Shown: positions 1 to 5,067, numbered from the stretch's first letter. The stretch is DNA of 5,067 nt from Rickettsiales bacterium (GCA_031283565.1 JAITBM010000022.1:1-5067); one strand, 5' to 3'. Notes: generated by a model from the letters alone, not told the origin. A program made the numbers and translations.

Positions 1-80
1 AAAAACAGAGGACACAGCAGAGCAAAAACATGAAGAAATGCTTATAAATCCGGTGTTTTGCCATTAATAATAAAAAGCAT

Positions 81-109
81 TTGCAATCAGTGACAAAGCC
101 TGTTAAAAT
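81..109 (+). promoter_or_regulatory. Candidate sigma70-type promoter facing right, without an obvious gene
   Basis: TTGCAA at 81-86 and TAAAAT at 104-109 are separated by 17 bases. A TG dinucleotide at 101-102 sits one base before the -10 box, giving an extended -10. The layout matches the mraY promoter at 692-720. Transcription would begin near 116 and run at once into the AT-rich hairpin at 121-152 and then the repeat block, where no protein gene is seen. It could drive a small RNA or a long mraY leader, or it could be chance in an AT-rich stretch. Confidence 0.35.
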
Positions 110-120
110 AAGAGTAGCAT

Positions 121-152
121 CGTAAAGAAAAAAGGAACCATTTTTTCTTACG
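121..152. repeat. AT-rich inverted repeat (hairpin)
   Basis: CGTAA (121-125) pairs with TTACG (148-152), and GAAAAAA (127-133) pairs with TTTTTTC (141-147). One A at 126 bulges, and the loop is GGAACCA (134-140). This gives 12 base pairs. The stem is A/T-rich and the T-run is part of the stem, so it is not a classic intrinsic terminator, although a weak one in either direction is possible. It starts about 5 bases after the predicted start site of the promoter at 81-109, so it would lie at the 5' end of that transcript. Confidence 0.45.
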
Positions 153-203
153 CACAAATAACTATTATGTCAATTAAAAGCGTCCTCGTACGACTTCCCT
201 TCT

Positions 204-320
204 CTCGGTGTCATCCCGGGCCCACCCGCAGGATCCAGGTCATAGGGCCGCGCGGCATAGCCGCGCGACAAATCAGGAAAAGCACTATTGTAAAGCGTTA
301 CTATTCAGTCTCGCTTCGCT
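204..320 (+). repeat. Palindromic repeat, copy A (direct repeat with 356-473)
   Basis: This unit matches 356-473 along its whole length at roughly 85% by eye, with one indel. It has three parts. The head, GTCATCCCG to GGATCCAGG, forms an imperfect hairpin: ATCCCGGG 213-220 against CCCG 225-228 and GGAT 231-234, with a CA bulge. The middle is a perfect 8-bp hairpin, CGCGCGGC 249-256 and GCCGCGCG 260-267, with loop ATA. The tail ends in CAGTCTCGCTTCGCT. The stem of the second hairpin is identical in copy B while its loop differs, which suggests the fold is maintained. GTCATCCCG...GGATCCAGG palindromes are familiar as dispersed intergenic repeats in Alphaproteobacteria. Confidence 0.85.
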
Positions 321-355
321 TACGTTCCCATTAACAATACCGCGCCCCTCTTTCC

Positions 356-473
356 CTCGGTGTCATCCCGCGGCTTGACCGCGGGATCCAGGTCATATGA
401 ACGCGCGGCGAAGCCGCGCGACATAACAGGAAAAGCACTACTATAAAACGTTACTATTCAGTCTCGCTTCGCT
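356..473 (+). repeat. Palindromic repeat, copy B (direct repeat with 204-320)
   Basis: Same head, hairpin and tail order as copy A. The head hairpin here is perfect: ATCCCGCGG 365-373 pairs with CCGCGGGAT 379-387 around a CTTGA loop. The second hairpin is CGCGCGGC 402-409 with GCCGCGCG 413-420 around GAA. Differences from copy A gather in the head core and the loops, while the flanking GGTGTCATCCCG, GATCCAGGTCATA, CAGGAAAAGCACTA and TTACTATTCAGTCTCGCTTCGCT (given here in pieces) are kept. The unit ends at GCT 471-473, just before the inverted partial copy. Confidence 0.85.
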
Positions 474-482
474 CGTATTATT

Positions 483-518
483 ACCTGGATCCTGCGGGTG
501 GGCCCGGGATGACACCGA
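483..518 (-). repeat. Inverted partial copy C, 36-bp perfect complement of 205-240
   Basis: Bases 483-518 are the exact reverse complement of 205-240, the head of copy A, including its distinctive GGGCCCACCCGCA core that copy B lacks. The head is present without the second hairpin or the tail. A and C therefore form outer inverted repeats about 242 bases apart, enclosing the rest of A and all of B. Looser inverted similarity continues outwards on both sides (CTTCCCTTCTC at 193-203 against the complement of AGAGAGGGTCCC at 519-530). Confidence 0.85.
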
Positions 519-614
519 AGAGAGGGTCCCCGGGACGATACCTTTTATTATTATGGCAAATGCGGACGGAAGCCGCTCAACTGTATATGGAAATAATAAG
601 AGTGGCATGACGTT

Positions 615-626
615 TTTTGTACAAAA
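615..626. promoter_or_regulatory. 12-bp perfect palindrome, possible operator
   Basis: TTTTGTACAAAA is a perfect dyad located about 65 bases upstream of the mraY -35 box. Its size and symmetry would suit a dimeric DNA-binding protein, but no regulator gene is in the window and a palindrome of this length can arise by chance in AT-rich DNA. I do not recognise it as the site of a known regulator. Confidence 0.2.
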
Positions 627-691
627 TAGGCACGGATTAAGGAAGGACGGCTTTTTTATTTTATGACATCGAACTATGAGAAGCGAAGGAA

Positions 692-720
692 TTGAAAATG
701 CATATTTGGTGTGATATAAT
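692..720 (+). promoter_or_regulatory. mraY promoter, near-consensus with extended -10
   Basis: TTGAAA at 692-697 is five of six bases of the sigma70 -35 consensus. TATAAT at 715-720 is a perfect -10. The spacer is 17 bases, and TG at 712-713 adds an extended -10. The expected start site is near 727, giving a leader of only about 14 bases before the mraY ATG at 741. This is strong evidence that mraY-ftsW-murG has its own transcription start rather than depending on read-through from upstream dcw genes. Confidence 0.8.
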
Positions 721-728
721 TTGAAAAA

Positions 729-734
729 AAGAGG
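729..734 (+). promoter_or_regulatory. Ribosome binding site of mraY
   Basis: AAGAGG ends six bases before the ATG at 741, a normal distance. A second purine group, GGAG at 736-739, is too close to the start to be the main site. This supports the ATG at 741 as the mraY start. It is the only clear Shine-Dalgarno sequence of the three-gene operon; ftsW and murG have none of comparable quality. Confidence 0.65.
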
Positions 735-740
735 CGGAGT

Positions 741-1787
741 ATGTTTTCTTTCCTGAATTTTGGCAATGGTTTTTATTTCGCGGGGGCTTTTTTTGCTTCA
801 TTCGTTTTAGTCATGCTTTTCGGACGCGCTTTCATTCCAAAGCTGGCTGCCATTCAGCGGCGGGGGCAGCCCATTCGATCCGACGGAATAACCGCGCACC
901 TTGAGAAATCCGGGACGCCGACAATGGGCGGATTGCTGTTCATTCCGGCAATCATAATCGCATCGCTTTTATTCATGGAGCTTGACAGTCTTGTCGCCTG
1001 GATCCCCCTGTTGGCGCTGGCATCTTTCGGCTTTGTCGGATTCATTGACGATTTAGGCAAAATCCGCCACGGCAACTCTTACAGCGGGCTATCCAAATTC
1101 GGACGCTTGGCGGCCGAGGGGGTCATAGCCGTAATCTTGTCATTCCTGATAGACTACACCATGCCCGCCAATGTCCCCGAGCTGTCAATTCTGCTGCCTT
1201 TTGGCATTGCGATTTCCGCCGGGATTTTCTATTTCGCATGGTCGTATCTGGTGATAGCCGGCACCGCAAACGCCGCAAATATGTCCGACGGGCTCGACGG
1301 AATGCTGGCAAAAATTTACCTGTGCGTCCTGGGGGTCATGGGAGTCGCACTATTTGGCGTAACTCGCGCGGGATTTCTGCCGAGCCTGATTTTTCTGCCG
1401 GAGGCGGGCGCCATGTTTCCGGTGATCGGGGCTTTATTCGGGGCAGTTCTGGCCTTTTTGTGGTTCAATGCCAAGCCGGCAAGCGTTTTCATGGGGGATG
1501 TGGGATCGCTCGCCCTGGGCGGAATGCTCGGCGCGGTATCCCTGCTCATGAAGGCCGAAATAATCATGGCGGTTGCCGGATTGATGATGGTGGTCATTCT
1601 GCTGTCCTCCATGATCCAAAGCCTTTACTACAAGTTTGTCGCGCCTCGCGGGCATGCGCCGTTTTTAATGGCGCCGCTTCACCACCACCTTGAGCGAAAA
1701 GGTTGGAGCGAGACGAAAATAACCGACAGGTTTTTTATTTTGACGGTTATTTTCAGCGGAGCGGCGGCGGCGCTCCTTCGGCTTTGA
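741..1787 (+). CDS. mraY: Phospho-N-acetylmuramoyl-pentapeptide transferase (lipid I synthase)
   Basis: MraY is an integral inner-membrane enzyme that moves phospho-MurNAc-pentapeptide from UDP to undecaprenyl phosphate, making lipid I. The 348 residues are close to the usual ~360 and the protein alternates hydrophobic segments with polar loops. Family signatures are present in order: HLEKSGTPTMGG at 53-64, FIDDLGK with the paired aspartates at 103-104, NAANMSDGLDG at 177-187 (metal and substrate loop), FNAKPASVFMGDVGSLALGG at 242-261 with Asp253, and the HHH motif of PLHHHLERKGW at 312-322. The ATG is preceded by AAGAGG and a strong promoter. The stop TGA (1785-1787) overlaps the TTG start of ftsW. 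The loop after the paired aspartates (RHGNSYSGLSKFG) differs in detail from the common form but keeps GL and a lysine. Identity is very secure. Confidence 0.97.
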   Translation: MFSFLNFGNGFYFAGAFFASFVLVMLFGRAFIPKLAAIQRRGQPIRSDGITAHLEKSGTPTMGGLLFIPAIIIASLLFMELDSLVAWIPLLALASFGFVGFIDDLGKIRHGNSYSGLSKFGRLAAEGVIAVILSFLIDYTMPANVPELSILLPFGIAISAGIFYFAWSYLVIAGTANAANMSDGLDGMLAKIYLCVLGVMGVALFGVTRAGFLPSLIFLPEAGAMFPVIGALFGAVLAFLWFNAKPASVFMGDVGSLALGGMLGAVSLLMKAEIIMAVAGLMMVVILLSSMIQSLYYKFVAPRGHAPFLMAPLHHHLERKGWSETKITDRFFILTVIFSGAAAALLRL

Positions 1788-2860
1788 AGCGTTCCGACAG
1801 ATCTTGGCTGACTAACTGGTGGTTTCAGATAGACTGGTGGATCTTCGGGTTGGTCGCTGCATTTTGCTTTATCGGAATTTTGTGCGGAATATCTTCGCCT
1901 CGGCTTTTTCACAAGACTGTCTTTTTTTACGCCGCCTCAGCCGCTATATTTCTGGTCGTTCCGATGATCGGAAAAAAGATGACCGTAAATGCGGCGTGGA
2001 TGCTGCTTGGAATATGCATGGGCCTGTTCGCGGCCACATACTTGACGCCGCATGTGATTCACGGATCGCGCAGGTGGTTCATGATTTTCGGATGGTCCGT
2101 CATGCCGGCCGATTTGTTAAAGCCCGCCTTTGTCGTTTTGACCTCCTGGTTCCTGGCCCATGCGAAGAGGCGCGAGCCCGCAGACTGGATCGGCGGCGAA
2201 TCCGTCCGATCCGCGTGGGCTTGCTACGGCGCCGCGTTCGCCGCAATGCTGGCATTCATGTTTTTTCATCCGGATCTTGGAAACATGTTCATGTATCTTG
2301 CCGTTTTCGGCGCCATGATATTTTGGTTGGGCGCCAAGTGGCGCTACATTGCGGCGCTGGGGCTGCTGGGTGTGGTCGCGGGCGCTGTGTCCATGGCGCA
2401 TTCGCATTTCAGATTGCGCCTTGGGGGCGGATCCGACGGCTGGCAGGCCGAACGGGCGCTGGATGCCATACGAAACGGAGGGCTGTGGGGCCGCGGCGAG
2501 GAAAGCTTTTTGTTCCAGCGGGTGCCGATGGCCAACAATGATTTTGTTTTCTCGCATTTGGCCGAGATGTGGGGCGGCGTTGCATGCGCTGCTCTTCTGG
2601 CCGCGATGTTCTGGATGTTCGCGCTTTTGTTCAAGCGGTCCGTCGCTGCCAGGGATGATTTCTCATCTCTTGTAATTTTCGGGGCGGCGATGTTTTTCGC
2701 GCTCCATGTCATGCTGAATGTTCTTACCGCCGCGGGCGTCATCATGAAGGGCACAACATTGCCGTTCATATCCTATGGCGGATCGTCTCTTGTCGGATTC
2801 AGCCTTTTGCTCGCCGTGGCTCTTGGCGCCATCAGGCGTGAAAAATGGGGGGGATCATGA
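1784..2860 (+). CDS. ftsW: FtsW, SEDS-family septal peptidoglycan polymerase
   Basis: FtsW polymerises lipid II into glycan strands at the division septum together with a class B penicillin-binding protein. The start chosen is TTG 1784-1786, overlapping the mraY stop as TTGA. It gives 358 residues beginning KRSDRSWLTNWW, as in alphaproteobacterial FtsW. The frame is open back to another TTG at 1703, but those extra residues only shadow mraY, and the first in-frame ATG falls inside the membrane region (residue 61). SEDS signatures seen are GSRRWF (94-99), HPDLGN (162-167), QAERALDAIRNGGLWGRG (221-238), NNDFVFSHLAEMWG (251-264) with the expected catalytic Asp253, and TTLPFISYGGSSL (324-336). 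Several usually conserved positions differ: QPSE is MPAD, QPDxGT is HPDLGN, HxDF is NNDF and the EE after it is EM. No Shine-Dalgarno is visible, so translation is probably coupled to mraY. Context favours FtsW over RodA. Confidence 0.93.
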   Translation: MKRSDRSWLTNWWFQIDWWIFGLVAAFCFIGILCGISSPRLFHKTVFFYAASAAIFLVVPMIGKKMTVNAAWMLLGICMGLFAATYLTPHVIHGSRRWFMIFGWSVMPADLLKPAFVVLTSWFLAHAKRREPADWIGGESVRSAWACYGAAFAAMLAFMFFHPDLGNMFMYLAVFGAMIFWLGAKWRYIAALGLLGVVAGAVSMAHSHFRLRLGGGSDGWQAERALDAIRNGGLWGRGEESFLFQRVPMANNDFVFSHLAEMWGGVACAALLAAMFWMFALLFKRSVAARDDFSSLVIFGAAMFFALHVMLNVLTAAGVIMKGTTLPFISYGGSSLVGFSLLLAVALGAIRREKWGGS

Positions 2861-3864
2861 AGTTCTGGATCGCCACCGGCGGAACCGGCGGGCATATTTT
2901 CCCGGCGGTCGCCGTCGCGGACGAGCTGGCGCGGCGCGGACACTGCGTGGTTGTTTCCACAGATGCTCGCGGGCTCAGGCACATTCGGGGCGGCCGGCGC
3001 CGGGTGCGCGTGTGGGCGTCGGGGGTGGGTGCCAGATCTATGGCGCGTAGGGCCGCATCCCTGATAAAAATGTCCGTATCAACTGTCGCGCTGACCGTGC
3101 GGTTTTTATTCTCGCGGCCGGACAAAATAGTCGCATTCGGCGGATATTCCTGTGTTCCGGTTTTAATCGCCGGGCGGATATGGCGCATCCCCGCGTTTTT
3201 GCACGAGCAAAATGCCGTCATGGGGCGGGCAAACAAGTTCGCGATGCCTTTCGTTAAAACGCTCATGACCAGCTTTCCGATCGGAGCCGGGATTTTGGTC
3301 GGCCTGCCGGTCCGCAGGGATTTTTACTCCGCAGTCGCAAGACCCGAATCCGGGCGGCTGCTTATAACGGGCGGAAGTCTCGGGGCGGCCGTTCTGGACG
3401 ATGTTGTTCCAAAGGCGGTTCGGGTTCTTCCCGCCAACATGCGGCGTGACTTGTTTGTCATTCATCAGACGCGCCCCGAAAATGTCGAAAAGCTGCGTCG
3501 CGAATATGCGGATCTTGGGGTAAAAAACAACATTCTGTCTTTCATAAAGGACATGGCTGGGGAATTGTCGGCCGCCTCGCTCGTCATTTCGCGTTCTGGC
3601 GCCGGCACCGTCGCCGAAATGCAGGCCGTCGGAGTGCCGGCTATTCTGGTGCCGCTCGGGATCAATCCGGACCAAATGGCAAATGCGCGGGCTTTTGCTC
3701 AAAATGGAGGCGGAATTGTGATAACCCAGGCCGACTTTACGCCGGAACTGGTTGCGCGGCATCTTGGCGCCCTGATTGGAAATCCGGAAAGGCTCGCGCG
3801 AATGGCCGCCAAAGCGCATGCCGTCAATAATGCGGTCAATAATATCCTGGATGTGATATTGTAA
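2857..3864 (+). CDS. murG: MurG, UDP-GlcNAc:lipid I N-acetylglucosaminyltransferase (lipid II synthase)
   Basis: MurG is a GT-B fold glycosyltransferase on the cytoplasmic face of the inner membrane that adds GlcNAc to lipid I, giving lipid II, the FtsW substrate. The start is ATG 2857, overlapping the ftsW stop as ATGA. An in-frame ATG at 2845 would add only MGGI and fits the family less well than MKFWIATGGTGGH. Of 335 residues, motifs are GGTGGH (8-13), FGGYSCVP (94-101), HEQNAVMGRANK (116-127), GLPVR (149-153, usually GNPVR), GGSLGA (172-177, often GGSQGA), SRSGAGTVAE (245-254) with the donor-binding Glu254, and PDQMANA (271-277) keeping the expected Gln and Asn. The loop between VPL (265-267) and that motif is one or two residues shorter than usual and lacks the common histidine. 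The protein is slightly short overall. No clear terminator follows in the 87 bases before the convergent gene. Confidence 0.95.
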   Translation: MKFWIATGGTGGHIFPAVAVADELARRGHCVVVSTDARGLRHIRGGRRRVRVWASGVGARSMARRAASLIKMSVSTVALTVRFLFSRPDKIVAFGGYSCVPVLIAGRIWRIPAFLHEQNAVMGRANKFAMPFVKTLMTSFPIGAGILVGLPVRRDFYSAVARPESGRLLITGGSLGAAVLDDVVPKAVRVLPANMRRDLFVIHQTRPENVEKLRREYADLGVKNNILSFIKDMAGELSAASLVISRSGAGTVAEMQAVGVPAILVPLGINPDQMANARAFAQNGGGIVITQADFTPELVARHLGALIGNPERLARMAAKAHAVNNAVNNILDVIL

Positions 3865-3951
3865 GAAAGTTGTCGCGTCCAATGAAATGAACGCATCATC
3901 GGCGGTAGGGCGGCGGAGCAATGGCACTATTTATTTTTAATGACGGCAGAA

Positions 3952-4656
3952 CTAATTCACCCACCTGTAAATTGCGGAGGCGCCGATCGGCGTTTCGGTA
4001 TTGTCCGCTGTGATTCCCGAAATGGTCGGGCCAGAAATCCAATCCACAGTGCCGTCATTGTCGGCAAGAGATATGGATAGCGCCGGCTGGGCATGACAGG
4101 AAATCGATGCGCTGAATTGCCAGTTGCACCCGGCGCCGTTCTCTTGATCGCCTATTCCGTACGAATGTTTTATGGATAGCGCAAGCCTGGAAGTGGTTTG
4201 CTCCGGCGCATCAAGATGCCCGTAATACATGACCTTGTCGGTCAAAAGAATCAGCGATCCGAGTCTATAATTAGAGTCTCTGTTGTTTGACTCGACGCGG
4301 TAAATCCCGGGCGGAACGGAGCCCGCTTTTTTGATCTTGCGGTCGCCGGCGGCGCCGGTATAGGTTGATATCAGCTGCCAGTGGCCGGAAGTATTGCTGG
4401 ATCCAAGGCATGCGGTGGCCGCGCTCAGGCTGGTGGCCGGAATATTGTAGGTGCAGTTTGGGAGGCTTATAGTCGGCGGCAATGGCAGCGGAGCGGTTGC
4501 CTCCCACACGATCGTGCCGTTATACGCAATGTTGGTCAATTCCGTGCCGTTGTGTTTGATTGTTCCGCTGCCGCTGACCTCCGTTCCATTTATTATCAGA
4601 GCCGCGCGGGCCGGTGTCAAAACGGCAGCAAAAACAAGAATCCGCCATTTTTTCAT
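3952..4656 (-). CDS. Probable secreted protein with NGT motifs, function unknown
   Basis: The 234-residue product starts with a typical Sec signal peptide: MKK, a hydrophobic core (about 5-13), then TPARA with likely cleavage after Ala18. The mature N-terminus carries three short related motifs, INGTEV (22-27), HNGTEL (35-40) and YNGTIVWE (45-52). The 'IAYNGTIVWE' form resembles a small beta element often seen in phage tail and adhesin-like proteins of gut bacteria. A proline-rich linker (55-61) follows, then a probably beta-rich region with four cysteines (68, 83, 177, 187) that could form disulphides outside the cytoplasm. The ATG lies one base after the stop of the fibre-like gene upstream, with no visible Shine-Dalgarno, so the two are probably translated together. 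It ends 87 bases from murG, convergent. I do not recognise the family. A role in surface attachment or assembly is inference from the signal peptide and neighbour. Confidence 0.75.
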   Translation of the reverse strand: MKKWRILVFAAVLTPARAALIINGTEVSGSGTIKHNGTELTNIAYNGTIVWEATAPLPLPPTISLPNCTYNIPATSLSAATACLGSSNTSGHWQLISTYTGAAGDRKIKKAGSVPPGIYRVESNNRDSNYRLGSLILLTDKVMYYGHLDAPEQTTSRLALSIKHSYGIGDQENGAGCNWQFSASISCHAQPALSISLADNDGTVDWISGPTISGITADNTETPIGASAIYRWVN

Positions 4657-4657
4657 A

Positions 4658-5067
4658 TCAATTGGTCGTAATGGTCAGCACGGTTCCCGACAGGCTCATC
4701 TTTGCAACGCCATAGGCCGACGCCGACGCCTTGGGAAGCGAAGCCTGCGGAACGGTCCCGGTAAGCTTTGCCGCGTTCAGACTGCTGGCGGACTGAAGCG
4801 CGCTGTCTGCCTTTACTCCCTGCGCCGCAGTGGCATACGCCGTGCTGGCAGTATAAGCGGCGCTTCCAAGACCCTTCACCGCTATATTATCCGTAGCGGT
4901 GCCGCCAACCGTAAGCTTTACCGTTCCGTTGTTCGTTCCGCTCGCAAGACCAACGCTCTGGACCGCGCTGTCTGCCTTGCCAAGACTGGTTTGCACCGCA
5001 GTGGCTAGATCAGTTTTCAAAATCCCGGATGCAGGTTTCTGGTACGCGCTGTCTGCTTTCGCCCCCT
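4658..5067 (-). CDS. C-terminal part of a phage tail-fibre-like repeat protein (5' end beyond the window)
   Basis: The frame is open to the right edge, so the true start lies outside; the TTG at 5020 is not a start, since the residues before it (GAKADSAYQKPASGI) continue the same pattern. The 135 visible residues are rich in Ala, Ser, Thr, Gly and Lys, with no cysteine or tryptophan. KADSA occurs three times (near visible residues 3, 30 and 85), each followed by a residue and Q. Segments such as LNAAKLTGTVPQASLPKA and ASAYGVAKMS near the end resemble the repetitive shafts and tips of tail-fibre-like proteins in gut phages and prophages, which are usually trimeric. This is recalled resemblance, not a search result. 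No other phage gene is present here, so prophage remnant, tailocin part and domesticated surface fibre are all possible. The stop TGA (4660-4658) is one base from the ATG of the secreted-protein gene. Confidence 0.72.
   Translation of the reverse strand, partial: GAKADSAYQKPASGILKTDLATAVQTSLGKADSAVQSVGLASGTNNGTVKLTVGGTATDNIAVKGLGSAAYTASTAYATAAQGVKADSALQSASSLNAAKLTGTVPQASLPKASASAYGVAKMSLSGTVLTITTN
4799..5056 (-). repeat. Three in-frame copies of a 12-base motif encoding ADSA
   Basis: CGCGCTGTCTGC on the plus strand occurs exactly at 4799-4810, 4964-4975 and 5045-5056. The spacings are 165 and 81 bases, both multiples of three, and each copy encodes the ADSA part of KADSA in the fibre-like gene. 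The exact DNA match, including synonymous positions, suggests that repeat units were duplicated or are held similar by recombination, and more copies are likely beyond the right edge. Confidence 0.6.

Larger units (their letters stand above)
1..691. other. Long repeat-bearing spacer upstream of mraY, no convincing gene
   Basis: No reading frame of useful length with a ribosome binding site is visible on either strand. The stretch begins AT-rich (1-180), passes through a GC-rich palindromic repeat block (about 200-536), and returns to mixed composition before the mraY promoter. In most bacteria mraY lies inside the dcw cluster directly behind murF, so a spacer this long with its own promoter suggests that this piece of the cluster stands alone. 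The left edge may contain the last codons of an upstream gene, but this cannot be decided from 60 bases. Individual elements are listed separately. Confidence 0.7.

Noticed and set aside
1..31. Minus-strand ATG at 31 with a hydrophobic start (MFLLCCVLCF) running off the left edge
   Set aside because: Ten codons without a ribosome binding site are not enough to claim a divergent gene.
2..67. Open frame from the left edge ending at TAA 65-67, possibly the tail of an upstream gene
   Set aside because: Only 21 codons are visible, another plus frame is also open nearly as far, and nothing in the residues identifies a family.
204..518. CRISPR array
   Set aside because: The repeats are only two full copies of about 117 bp plus an inverted part, with no short regular repeats, no similar-sized spacers and no cas genes.
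553..666. 37-codon open frame starting MANADGSRS between the repeats and the mraY promoter
   Set aside because: It has no ribosome binding site, no recognisable motif and a length easily reached by chance. Conservation in relatives would be needed to revive it.
3163..3927. 254-codon minus-strand open frame across murG
   Set aside because: It is the shadow of murG, whose motifs are unmistakable on the plus strand; the translated sequence shows no family features and no ribosome binding site.
3865..3951. Possible shared terminator between murG and the convergent gene
   Set aside because: There are GC-rich bases and a short T-run (about 3930-3938), but I found no stem longer than four base pairs in front of it on either strand.
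4451..5008. 185-codon plus-strand open frame opposite the two right-hand genes
   Set aside because: It is very rich in Arg and Gly and crosses two genes with clear protein character (signal peptide, fibre repeats) on the other strand, so it is a shadow frame.
3952..5067. Diversity-generating retroelement with a fibre or lectin target
   Set aside because: No reverse transcriptase, template repeat or C-type lectin fold signature is visible; the end of the secreted protein does not look like a variable region.

Overview
The window looks like chromosomal DNA from an alphaproteobacterium, possibly a host- or gut-associated one. Three things support this. The start of FtsW (ADRS-like 'RSDRSWLTNWW' then a charged residue and TM1) and its 'GGLWGRG' loop resemble alphaproteobacterial FtsW. 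The upstream spacer holds GTCATCCCG...CGGGATCCAGG palindromes, a repeat style common in Alphaproteobacteria, including Rickettsiales. The coding regions are moderately GC-rich, while the spacer is partly AT-rich. The genus cannot be told from the sequence alone.

Positions 1-740 contain no convincing gene. From left to right they hold a candidate promoter (81-109), an AT-rich hairpin (121-152), two direct copies of a ~117-bp palindromic repeat (204-320 and 356-473), and an inverted partial copy (483-518) that is a perfect 36-bp reverse complement of the start of the first copy. After these come a 12-bp palindrome (615-626) and a near-consensus extended -10 promoter (692-720) just in front of mraY.

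Positions 741-3864 form a compact plus-strand operon, mraY-ftsW-murG. MraY makes lipid I, MurG converts it to lipid II, and FtsW polymerises lipid II into septal peptidoglycan. The genes overlap by 4 bp at both junctions: TTGA for mraY/ftsW (so ftsW starts with TTG) and ATGA for ftsW/murG. This is a trimmed division and cell wall (dcw) cluster. murD is missing between mraY and ftsW, and neither murF upstream nor murC/murB/ftsQ downstream is in the window. FtsW and MurG carry substitutions at positions that are usually well conserved.

Positions 3952-5067 carry two minus-strand genes convergent with murG. The first in transcription order runs off the right edge and encodes the C-terminal part of a phage tail-fibre-like repeat protein with KADSA motifs. 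One base after its stop begins a gene for a 234-residue, probably secreted protein with a signal peptide, three NGT motifs and four cysteines. The pair looks like an accessory surface or fibre module beside the cell wall operon. No other phage gene is visible, and I found no reverse transcriptase, CRISPR array, RNA gene or transposase.
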